A stretch of DNA of 64,000 nucleotides from Conoideocrella luteorostrata (lineage: Eukaryota; Ascomycota; Sordariomycetes; Hypocreales; Clavicipitaceae). The notes under the pieces were generated by a model that was not told the origin of the DNA, ran no database searches, and was given only the letters and a program-made list of their open reading frames with translations. The number at the start of each line of letters is the position of its first letter. Positions within the stretch are counted from its first letter, which is position 1. The stretch lies in NCBI GenBank assembly GCA_032433595.1, contig JASWJB010000033.1, positions 1 through 64,000 of the forward strand, given 5' to 3'. Positions 34,305 through 44,420 of the stretch are shown piece by piece. The position numbers and the translations under genes were made by a program.

Positions 34305-37300
34305 AGTGATACCATGCATGAGGTCTGTGTTGGCGTAGTGCAGCAGCGCGAGAAGCAGCTTCCAGAAGAAGCCGCCAACCGGCTGGTGCGCGTAGCTCAC
34401 AGAGGGAAGCCCAAAGAAAGAAATCTAAAAGATTAGAACCGAGCATGCAGCTGTTTTTAACAAAGAGAGGTATTACAAGGAGGCTCAGTTCAAAGAAGTA
34501 GCCGCAACACTATAGCTCTCGGCGGAAGACTGAGGGCGCGATGACAAGTAAGTGGAGTAACTAGCCCAGGGAGCTGAGGGGGTAGTGGAAGACTGGAGGG
34601 CCCAGCATTGGCGCTGCTCAAGCAGCTGGCGGATGGGCCACTGTAATGGAAGCCGGCTCCAGGCCAGTTCCCGTGAAGGTTGTTATTGTAGGGGGGGAGG
34701 CACCCTGAGGTAACGGAGGATGACCAAGCCGTAACGCAGCAAAATCAATCGCGGGCCACAAGCTCAACTTGACAACCGTTTGTAAACCAAAAATCCAGTG
34801 CACAAACAGGAGAAAGAAAAGGAATAAGAAAGCAAAGTAGCGAAGATGGGCAGCAGTGCGATACATAAGCTTGAGATAAGCCAGGCAAGGCCAAGAGAGG
34901 GAGGGGATGCATAGCTTAATACTGCGTCCCAGACATGGTCGTGGCTCTGGCCGCAGACGAGTAAAGCGCAGGCAGCTAAGGAGTCAACTGCAGACAACTG
35001 CAGGTCAATTCGTCCGTTGACTGGACGCTTATGTAGGAAAGGGGCATTGAGACCTCGAACCGAAAAAGTCTCTTGGACACCGGCAGCGATGAACAGAAGC
35101 AATCCACATCATGCATGCGCCATTGAAATAGGGGTGTCGGCGCATGGGGGGGATGCCCCCTACCTGCAAGTTTGCGCAGACGAGGCGTTGCCAACGTGGT
35201 ACATCCAGCTGTACGGACAGCGACCCGGCCTCACGTAGCGGCCATGTCTGGGAGGGGCGAGGCGCAGAAGTATTGAAGCAGCAGGCTGGCAGGTTCCTAC
35301 CTACCTAGCACTGGAGTGGACGGCGGGTTTTGGGGTGTGTGGGGTGTGGGGCGTTGGACTTGGTGTCGAGCGCTCCTGACCTCTGTATGTCCTTGGGTAC
35401 TTGTGCCCGCGAGTGCGGGACATAACCAACATCGATTTACCAATAACTATTGAATAGCAGTGTTGGAATGCTGGTGTTCGCCAGGCATGATGACCGGATA
35501 GCCCTCGATGTGGTAACCCCGTTGAGGTTTCGAACTGGACCCAGCACGTAGTATCCTCTGATATATGTACCGCAGCCTCGCGTCCGCATATCTATAGACT
35601 CAAGGTAGCACTGCCTAGCCGTACCAGAGGAGACTTTGGCCTCAACAAACATCAAATTCTGTCGCCAGCTCATTGCGCCGATTACAGCTGTGCGAGTGGG
35701 CACTACGAATGCCAACTGGCAATACCAGGCGTCGGCTCCTTCCCATTACTGCATTTTTGTATGCGGTGTTGGCATTGTACGAAGTACCGGGCCCGGTAAA
35801 TCCGTAGTGCAACCACGCTCCTCGAAAACCTCGGGCTAGGGATAAGAAACAGCGGCATAAAGCCAGACCAGAGGAAATCAAAATAACAACTCGGAAGGAA
35901 TCGTATACGAAGGAAAATGGAGCTTGACGTGGTTTTTTTCATCTCACGGCGTCTATGTGACACCTGCAATCCTGCGTAGATATCCATTGACGATGGTGGC
36001 CGCTCAGGATCCCAAGTACCCAGTACTTCGACACGGAACTCGTGAAGGTCGGCAGGTGACGGCACCGACCAAATTACTATCAAATTCGAACCACTTACTC
36101 ATGCTACCGCAAACTTCTACGTTCGCCGCACCAAACGCGACAGGATACGATTGCTTAGCCTTCGGCATCGCCTCTGTCTCAAGTACGGACGAATGCGTCG
36201 TTAATAAGTTCGCCAGAATACCATACACATGTATCAGCAAGCCTCGCCAGCTGCACTAGCAGCCTGTAGGATTAAAATAGCGACCCTAAGAGGACTTGGA
36301 CGTCTCACGGAAACCACACACGCATGGCCAGATAGCAGACAGGACGTGGTCCATGGCTATAGGATCATGCCTGCTGCAAAGTTCAGACTATGGCGTTGCC
36401 GGGAATATGGCAAAAGCAGCTCCATATCCATCATTTAGAGACAGACTTCGTCATATGTCGTACATCGTACGCATAAGCAGGAAAGCACATGTCAGCATGG
36501 CAGTCCAGCTCACCAAACAACGAACATACGCACTACTCCGTACAAAACGAGGAAAATGTGGTGGGCCACATGGTCACAAGTCAGCAAGGTCCACCAGACC
36601 TTTGCGCGCAAATGGTGCATTGCGGAGTCGGTATGCCGTATTGTAAACCAAGTGTGTGCGCGATCAACCGACTCGAGTTTATGAGATCAAGAACAGGTCA
36701 CAGTGGGACCGCGTTCGACTACGGAATATACCTGAATGCTAGGTGCAACGTTCAACCAGGTAATCCCAACAACCTCGCAACGGCCGGCAATGAGGAGAAA
36801 TAGCCATTCTATGCACTGGCAGGTGAGCTGGCACTGCATAGTGCATACAGTCGGTGCATCCATATTGTGCCAACCGGTGGTGTATCATATCCGCTCACAG
36901 CGTTGAATCCCATTGCTCTGCGTGGATATCATGTTTAGTTGCTAACCCGCTCAGTACACACGCAACATGGTTCGTTGATCTGTTGTGGCAGCCATGGATC
37001 AGGCAGGGTTTGCTAGGTACGCAGTGCTTTCGACGGGTTGACGGTTCAATCCACACACCTTGCATGATGGCAACCTGGCCTGGCCGCCAATCCGACATTG
37101 TCTTTTTTCCTTTTTCTCGACACTTGCCCCTCCACCGTCTTGTCCAATCCATGCCATCCACGAAACGGCACTGGGCGTCGCCCAATCCGCATCGTCCACG
37201 CCATGCAGCAGCCCATGCACTAGCTATGTATGCCAACTCACCCAAGGCCCAATCATGCGCCAACTTGCCAACTCGCCATCAGCAATCCGGTGTGGTCGAG

Positions 37301-38454
37301 GCATTCCCACATCTACGGCGATGTACGGGGTTCGTTCCACTTTACTGTGTATTTGAGACAGACAGACCTTGCGCCGACCGACAAACGGGTTTTGAATATT
37401 CGAATGGTCACAAACAAAACTCGACTGAGCATAGAATCGCTGCTGTTATACTATCTGTGGAGATATAAGTCAACTTTGAGCCAGTGCAAGGCTACACGGA
37501 CCAATCAAGCGATTCCTAATGGTGGTTCAGCGATCAATGTGTGTTACGACTAGTACAAAACATGGGTGACCTCGCAGCCGAACCGTGTCTGTGCGACGGC
37601 TTTCCCTAGCCAAGAGAGTTCGCTTGCACGCTTGCTACTAGATTTCTTAAAGTCCAACGGCTGGCCTCTCTAGACGAAAAGGACGACGGCGTAGTGGTCA
37701 ATATCCGGGACGTACTAGCCCCCTCACCGTTGACTCGATACCATGCTCCGTACATGTAATTAGGGTTTATTCGTGCCATAAATCCTGTAAGATCCCTGTA
37801 AGTTATGTCCTCGATAGTACTAGGTTAAGAAAAAGCGCCCGAGCGCGCGTAAAGAGACGTCGTATCATTCATTTAAAGTAAAAAACCAGATACGATGCGT
37901 TCCACTGCTAATACTCTATTTAGATGACACAACTGAGTTATGTCATTCAACAATACAGCAACAAGCTGATAATTGCTTTGCATGATGATCCCTTTGTTTC
38001 TTACCATGGTTTGAAATGCTAATGGCTGCGATCTACTATTGAGCCATCAGATGATTATGACGTAGGGTAGGTGAGATGCGACGGTCCAGGAACCGGCATG
38101 CGCGTCTTCATGAGCGGGATGAAAAGGTAAACAGTTGGCTTTCTTTATGCGCCTCGGAATAATGAACGAGTAATGCAGTAGGGCAGACTAGTTAGATAAA
38201 ATGAAAGGAAGCCACTATGGGCAAGAGTTGCAATATATATAGAAACTAAACAGCCATGCTTCAATTTTAATATATTGATCACGACAAACATTGTAGCCTG
38301 TATGCCAACTAATACAACAGCGCAAATAAACCTCCCATATGCATAACTCATGATTCCCATCCGTCATATGTACCTCGGTCGTGATCTTACCTAGCTTCCC
38401 TATCCTTTTCAATTCCAGCCATGATGAATTGTTACCCACTATGTGATTCACTGT
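34305..38454. other. 4.1-kb gene-free region
   Basis: The first few hundred bases are the promoter, and possibly a leader exon, of the Sel1-like gene. Beyond that only short frames without domain character occur. One dispersed motif copy lies at 36534-36542. No mobile element, tRNA or other RNA gene could be recognised by eye. Confidence 0.45.
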
Positions 38455-40371
38455 TTACGCGTCACGGCCAAATCGAACATCGAATTCCTTCAATACACTC
38501 ATGATACTCGCCGCCTCAACCTCGATCGCCTGCCTGGCAGGCACTGGTCCGCGGTTGGCTTCAGGCGTAGTCGTTTTAAGCTTGGGTAGCCATGACGAGA
38601 TATCATCAGCGGCCTTGGAGAAATTCCTGTGGCTGGATAGGGTTTGGTATGCTTCGGCGCAACTGAGACCCAGGCTGGGTAGACTGGGAAGGGTGATCTT
38701 CTCAGGAGCTGGTTTTGATTTACAACAGCCGCCACCTGCACCCTTGCCGCCACAGCACCCACCGCCTGAGGAACCTTGCTCACGGCTGTACTTGGCATTC
38801 ATCAATCGACAAAAGAGACCGGATTTGGGATCAGCTTGACATTGAGCGCAGGTACCCGGACCGTTAGCGCAGCCACTTTTTGACGACGAAGACGAGGAAG
38901 AAGATGCTTTGACCGGCTTCTTGCCCACAATCCTGCGTGGCAGTTTCACAGCACCATCTGCTGTCATCTCCATGGCCAATGGTGGCGGTAGCACATCTGG
39001 TTCTGATGGAGGAGGAGTTTGGGTTTGATGTGACGAGAGGGGCATAGAATCGGTTGGCGTCCTTGCGGGAGTAGCCATGCCAGCATCTTCCGCGCAGACG
39101 CAGTAAGTGCCATCTTTGCAGAATCCACAGCTTTCCTTGAACGCCATGGTACCCCCGGAAGGAATTTGACTCTCAAAGGATGACTGTTCGTATGGTGATT
39201 GAGGCGCGGTGTTGGAAATCGGCTTTCTCGAGAACATAGCAGTGAAGTCGGTCTCGGAAATTATATCCCCGTCAGCATTGGGCCTGTGTCTCTTACCACC
39301 GGACAATGCAGCGGACGGTGAGACAGGGCGCTTCAGATCCTGGCTCTGACCTACAATCTCTTCCAAACATTGGCAAGGTGCACCGAAACCGCACTTCCCG
39401 CAGCCCGAGTTTGCTGATGCAAGGACCTCTTCAGCACAAGCACATGGTCCGCTGGGTGAACAATTACCGCAAGTAATGGCGGCATCAGCTTCGGGGTTGT
39501 TGGAACTGATGTCCAAGCTGTGAGGAGGGGTGATGATTTGAGATATGGAGAAGTTTCTGCCCTGCAAAGCCTGTTCATTGCGCCTTTCCGATAAACTGTG
39601 ACGGTTCTGATGATGGGTAGGGCTGTGAGGTTGACTATGAGGCTGGCGAGGGCCGCTCATGCTGTGCGATCGAAAGAAGTCATCGCCGTATCTTCTTTTG
39701 AGAGTCTCCGCTTGGGTCTCAGCACGGATACGTTCCTGCCGCTCACGATCTAGCATATTCTCTAAAAGTATGCATCGTGAGCGGAAGGACTGTAGGTCCA
39801 ATTCGAGGCTGTGAATTTTATCCTTGAGCTCATTCTCTTCCTTCTGGTGCGCATCCCTTACTTCATCGAGTTGCTCTTCCAGCTCTCCTACGCGGGCTGC
39901 CCGTCTCTCACGAAAAGCACGTTGAGCAGCTCGGTTCTGTGCCTTCCGCTTAGTGGGAGGAGTATCCGTAGCAGGTTTCCGGCCAGGTTTTGGCCTTGGC
40001 GGTATGACCCATTCCTTCGAAGTCATGGAAATCTTGGGTGTCTCCGCCGTAGGAGGAGGGCTGATAACGGCAGCCATAGCCATTTTGTCGGCTGAGAGCG
40101 GCGCTGATAGTCGAGGCAGAGGCGTAAGCCCGCCGGATGCTTTAGCTGAGATGTTTGCCTTGGGCTGCTTAGTCGGAAGCGGTGCACGACCTGGTGGGGC
40201 AGAGGCCGATGTTGGCGACCCCGCAGTAGTCTTTGTGGCACCAGCGGCTGAGCTTTGGCCGGGCTTGGAAACACTTCGAGATGCTATCTGTCTCTGGTTG
40301 TTGGCCTCCTTGTTGATTCCCGGCTCATGGGACAGAGGTGAGGGAGCGAGAGGAGCGGGTGTGGAAGGCAT
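38455..40371 (-). CDS. hapX: HapX, bZIP iron-responsive transcription factor
   Basis: Single-exon 638-aa protein. Residues about 118-135 (SKEWVIPPRPKPGRKPATD) form the Hap4-type segment that docks on the CCAAT-binding complex. The basic region follows at once, with KRKAQNRAAQRAFRERRAAR (NxxAQxxFR signature), and then a coiled-coil zipper running to about residue 210. Four Cys-rich regions come after: about 298-335 (CGNCSPSGPCAC and CGKCGFGAPCQC), about 415-430 (CGFCKDGTYCVC), about 497-518 (CANGPGTCAQC) and about 535-551 (GGGCCGGKG, GGGCC). In Aspergillus and Fusarium, HapX represses iron-consuming pathways during starvation and activates vacuolar iron storage in excess. Its Cys-rich regions sense iron-sulfur status. 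The CGFC-x-DG-x2-CxC element matches the region needed for iron resistance. A SreA-type site lies 124 bp upstream. Confidence 0.95.
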   Translation of the reverse strand: MPSTPAPLAPSPLSHEPGINKEANNQRQIASRSVSKPGQSSAAGATKTTAGSPTSASAPPGRAPLPTKQPKANISAKASGGLTPLPRLSAPLSADKMAMAAVISPPPTAETPKISMTSKEWVIPPRPKPGRKPATDTPPTKRKAQNRAAQRAFRERRAARVGELEEQLDEVRDAHQKEENELKDKIHSLELDLQSFRSRCILLENMLDRERQERIRAETQAETLKRRYGDDFFRSHSMSGPRQPHSQPHSPTHHQNRHSLSERRNEQALQGRNFSISQIITPPHSLDISSNNPEADAAITCGNCSPSGPCACAEEVLASANSGCGKCGFGAPCQCLEEIVGQSQDLKRPVSPSAALSGGKRHRPNADGDIISETDFTAMFSRKPISNTAPQSPYEQSSFESQIPSGGTMAFKESCGFCKDGTYCVCAEDAGMATPARTPTDSMPLSSHQTQTPPPSEPDVLPPPLAMEMTADGAVKLPRRIVGKKPVKASSSSSSSSKSGCANGPGTCAQCQADPKSGLFCRLMNAKYSREQGSSGGGCCGGKGAGGGCCKSKPAPEKITLPSLPSLGLSCAEAYQTLSSHRNFSKAADDISSWLPKLKTTTPEANRGPVPARQAIEVEAASIMSVLKEFDVRFGRDA

Positions 40372-42100
40372 GGTATCGGAAGTGAGCGGGTGGAGTTTTC
40401 CGCGCAGGCGGTTGTGGGTGCTGACTCGTGATTCGTCGGTGCGTGGTCAAAGACTCGGAGTTCCGATTTGGGCGAGTGGTGTGACTGGTGCAGGATCAGA
40501 TAAGAAAAAGCTGGGTCTGGGCTACTGCAGCCCGAAAAGAACCGTAATTTGCCGGGCTGGACAAATGAGGGCGAGAAAAGCAGTTAAAGTAGTGAAGGGG
40601 AAATAAACGGATTTGAAAATGCCGAAAGGGTAGTGGCTAATTCCAAACGCCTTTTTGTTTGTGCAGGGCCGAGCCACTTATCAGGGTCTCCGAGCAGGAT
40701 TGCGCTGAATACGAGCCTGCACTGCGACGTGTAGAGTCTCAAGCCCGACAGTGCGCGAGCTCTAGCAATTCGTAAAATCAGCAAATAAGATGCGGGGTGC
40801 GCTCCAGATCCTCTGATCCGAAGAAGTTTTTGATCCCTCCGACTGTCCGTGTTGATTGATAGATGATGGAGGAAGGGATAGGGGTGTAGTAAACCTAATC
40901 ATCAGATGAGGCGTGGGATTTGATGCGGATGGGAATTAAAATCTATGAAAGAAAGAAAGAAAACACTTTGGAGCTTGTGCGTTCCGAGCAAAGGAGCAGC
41001 CATGGCCCTATTTGAGCGAGGCGGGATGTTGTGGTCCGGTCCCAGGAGACGAAAGGTGGGCCATTGATCGATTGATAAGATTTGATTGATAAATTCTCAC
41101 TGTGCCTTCTCCATCATAACGCGCTAGCCCTGCTTCCTACCCTCGTGCCCGTTTGTCGCTCGATGGTTCTGTTGTGTCTCCACAGGTCATGTTGGCTTAT
41201 TTGTTTGATGAACCTTGCCCTGCATGTGCCGATTGAAAGCCGACTAGTTTTCCCTTTTCCTTTCTCTTTTTTTAGTCGGCTATTTGACTGTTAGCTTACA
41301 ACGAATTCTACGGCAGTGCTAGCAATTAATAGTTTATGGGATGAGATTAAAGTGAGATATTTGGACTCTAACTGTACTTGCTCCAACCTCGAAGAGTCCC
41401 TTGCCTCTGGCTTGCATTATATCGCAGTCGAAATCAAGTTATTTACTGTGGAAATTGATGATGGACGATGATGGTTCGTTTGAGTATACATGCTCTGTCA
41501 CTTCACCGACAAAATAACCTAGGCTACCGTTCAGTTCGCTTTCCCAACATGATCCAACCGGATGTCACAGTATCCGCGTGTGCCCACCAGCACTTCGCCA
41601 CCAGATACTTTAAAGGGCAAGAGCCTGCAAATGTTTTGTGTTCTTCGGGCAAGTAGATCGCACGGTGAACCTGGCATGCCTGGCTTTAGCTAACTGGGCA
41701 GCGTCAAGTGGATGGAGACCTGCATTTCCCGACCCTTGAAGCAGCCAATCCGTTAGCCAATTGACCCAAGTCACGGACACGGGGCATCTCAACCATCGCA
41801 AAAGACCATTTCGTACGTAATAGGTCTCCATTTTCAGCAGCTTCTAGGAATTTCTCGTGGACCGCCGAGTGACACGGGTCGGATTGACAGTAGCCATGCA
41901 AGTAGTGGGGTTATGCAACTATGAGGCGCGCGCACTGGTGTGGGGGCTGGCCACTGGATCTCAATTGTTCGACGTAAGCTGCTTCTCGCCTCGACAGCTG
42001 TAGCTACATATCCACGAGCTCATTGCGTTGCTATGACAGAGGCCGACTAGTTACTAGCAATCCGGCCAGATTTCCGACTATTAGACGCAGAAATTAGACA
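40372..42100. other. HapX promoter and intergenic region
   Basis: 1.7 kb between the divergent hapX and cog2 genes. It holds the SreA-type GATA site annotated at 40495. A one-mismatch relative, ATCAGATGA, lies at 40901-40909, and two GATTGATAA sequences occur near 41069-41095. No gene is supported. Confidence 0.5.
40495..40503 (+). promoter_or_regulatory. SreA-type GATA site (ATCAGATAA) upstream of hapX
   Basis: Exact match to ATCWGATAA, the consensus of the iron-regulated GATA repressor family (SreA/Urbs1), 124 bp upstream of the hapX ATG. In Aspergillus, SreA represses hapX under iron sufficiency, so the location fits that circuit. Occupancy is inferred. Confidence 0.55.
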
Positions 42101-42994
42101 ATGGCGCATCTGTCTGCAAATTCAAACCAGCAACGGCCCACCTCGTCCACCTCAACATCATATAATCTGCCCTCCGACTCCTCAGAAAGCGGCGATGATG
42201 CACCTTTGCCCTTTCCAGCGGCCCTACCCCGGTCTGATTTCCTCGTCGACGACTTTGATCCGGCTGCTTATCTCTCAGCACTGCCTCACCGCCACCAGAC
42301 CCTCGAAGACCTCAGATCCGACCTGCGCGATCGAAGCGGTACTATCAGCTCGGAGCTCCTGGAACTCGTTAATTCCAATTATACAACTTTCTTGTCGTTG
42401 GGATCAGAACTCAAAGGCGGAGATGAAAAGATAGAAGATGTCAAGGTGGCGCTGCTAGGATTTCGCCGAGCTGTGGAGGAAGTAAAAGCCAGAGTTGCCA
42501 AGAGGAGAGACGAAACGAGCCAGCTGAATAATGAGTTGCGTGATGTAAGACAGAATATCGAACGTGGGAGAAAAATGTTAGAGCTTGAAGACAGGCTGAG
42601 TGCTTTGGAGGAGAGATTGTCCATGGATAGCCTACCGACTGGTGATGCTGCCGCCAGGGAGTGGGACTCTGATAGCAGTGACGAAGGTGACGAGAATAAC
42701 AGTCCCTCAGAAGAATGGCTAGGGAATTCTCCGGTAAAATTGCTACAATCAGCAACACAATGTGGCGATATCTGTAAGTTGAAAGAGGGCCTTGATCAGG
42801 AACATCCGTTTGTCATCAAAATGGAGGAGCGACTGACAAGGTGTCGGAATACTTTGCTCCTTGACTTGGGCAACGCTCTCAAAGAAGCAAGAGCCGCCGG
42901 AGTCAATGGACAAGACAGGGTTATGAGGTACTTGGCTATTTATCGTATGATCGACGCTCAAAGGGAAGCCGTCAAGGCCCTTAAAGGGGGCTGA
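42101..42994 (+). CDS. cog2: Conserved oligomeric Golgi complex subunit 2 (COG2, N-terminal form)
   Basis: 297 aa in one exon. After a Ser-rich start, the COG2 N-terminal hallmark appears at about residues 45-110: DFLVDDFDPAAYLS, then the coiled coil LEDLRSDLRDRSGTISSELLELVNSNYTTFLSLGSEL (shown in pieces). A long coiled coil follows (about 110-180). The C-terminal third keeps LDQEHPFV and NTLLLDLGNALKEA. COG2 belongs to lobe A of the COG tether, which acts in retrograde vesicle traffic at the Golgi. Animal COG2 is much longer; filamentous fungi usually encode a short form like this one, so truncation is not implied. Confidence 0.88.
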   Translation: MAHLSANSNQQRPTSSTSTSYNLPSDSSESGDDAPLPFPAALPRSDFLVDDFDPAAYLSALPHRHQTLEDLRSDLRDRSGTISSELLELVNSNYTTFLSLGSELKGGDEKIEDVKVALLGFRRAVEEVKARVAKRRDETSQLNNELRDVRQNIERGRKMLELEDRLSALEERLSMDSLPTGDAAAREWDSDSSDEGDENNSPSEEWLGNSPVKLLQSATQCGDICKLKEGLDQEHPFVIKMEERLTRCRNTLLLDLGNALKEARAAGVNGQDRVMRYLAIYRMIDAQREAVKALKGG

Positions 42995-43164
42995 ACCATG
43001 ATGATCTTAATTCGAACGAAACAGATAGAAATAAGCTGCATAGGATACCCACACGAAGCTACAAATCCTTCATCTATGTCTCATACTCAAATCGCACTTT
43101 ACTGCGACACATGGCTATTGTACAATATACATTGAGGACCACATTAGTACCAATCCTTCAATTC

Positions 43165-44129
43165 TTACATAACGCCGCTTACAGCCTCAGCCTTCGTCTC
43201 ACCATCAGCATCATTGAACTTCCCGTCCAAACTGAGCGCAGGGCCATTAGTAGTACTCAGTATCACCTCGTGAACCTCCTTCGACACCTCTTCGGAAATC
43301 TCAGCACACTCTGACTTCACCTTTTTGAGCAGGGCCTGTATATTCGACTTGAGCTGATCGGGACTGTATCCGAGTTGACCGATAGCCATACGGATCACAC
43401 CTTGTCTCTCTCGGTAATCGGCGGCGCCCGCAGAATCTCGAATCGATTTGGTCACGTCACTGACAATAGTCTTCATTCTCTTGCTAGGCATTAGCCCCTT
43501 GGGACCTAGAATCTTTCCTAGCCCAGCCTTATTGAGAGCTTTCTCGCTCATCTCGTGGCAAATGAGTCGATCAAAGTCGATCTTCTCCTTGCGGATAGCT
43601 TCGAAAAGCGTCTCTTCTCCAACGGCAACAGCACCGGCAGCTGTTGCAGCAGTAGCAATGTCGCTGCCTTCAGGACAAATGACAGCGATTTGCCAATCAC
43701 TTTGTACGGGATGAGGAAGACGAATGCTATTTTTGACTACAGGACCGTTTCGCGCGGTTTTGAGGTTGATGTGAACTTCGTATTTGATGGAGGCGGGAGG
43801 TTGGCCGACTTCGACAGCTCGTAGAACCCTGGTAGCGAAGTTAGCATGTTTTGCAGTTGGATGTGTAGGGGTAAACATTGAGCTGCGTACCTCATGGCAT
43901 CGCATAGTGAGAATTGTGGAAATTGTCTCTTCATAAGATTGTGGCGCTTGAAATCTTTGGGGAGCGCTCGCTTCTTCGTGACTTTCTTGATTCTCACGAC
44001 TGAGGCTTGACGGGTCTGCTGCACAATTGCTGGCGCGAGAAAGCGCGGTATTGATGTTGTTGAAGGCCGTGCCATCTGTGCAACACTCAGCCTGGCCATT
44101 GAGGCCAGACATCGATCAATTGCTGTCAT
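43165..44129 (-). CDS. mrpl1: Mitochondrial ribosomal protein L1 (uL1m)
   Basis: Model complement(join(43165..43828, 43891..44129)), 300 aa. The 62-nt intron (GTACGC to CCAG) rejoins CDAM|RVLRAVEVGQ in frame. The first 40 residues are basic with hydroxylated residues, consistent with a mitochondrial targeting peptide (MARLSVAQMARPSTTS). The L1 fold follows, with the signature GKILGPKGLMPSKRMKTI at about residues 182-199. L1 forms the mobile stalk of the large subunit that handles the E-site tRNA. The gene is divergent from glutamyl-tRNA synthetase, with 291 bp between start codons, so promoter elements are probably shared. Confidence 0.92.
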
Positions 44130-44420
44130 TGTTGTTCAGCTGGATGGTACGCATGGAGACTTTCTTCGCCAGGGGATCGGTCGCTCAAGCGCAGAAAGGT
44201 CCGACCTGCTAAGACGCTAATTATCTGCCTGGTAAGTTAGGCGTAAATTTTGGGCGTGTTCATTTCTTATCGATAAGAAGCATGGTAGGCAGCTCCTCAA
44301 AACCCCCGCTATTGCCAAACCCCCACCAAGAGTAAAAACGGCGATTGACTCATAAGACTGCCATCGTTTTTTTTTCGGTATCGTTTGGTATCTGGCCACT
44401 CTGAGTATCTAGCAATCAAA
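44130..44420. promoter_or_regulatory. Compact bidirectional promoter (mrpl1 / glutamyl-tRNA synthetase)
   Basis: 291 bp separates the two divergent start codons, too little for independent promoters of normal size. A T homopolymer lies about 45 bp before the synthetase ATG. No specific factor site was identified. Confidence 0.55.

Noticed and set aside
39953..40606. 217-aa plus-strand frame overlapping hapX 5' end
   Set aside because: Antisense of the HapX bZIP region, Gly/Arg-rich, no domain.
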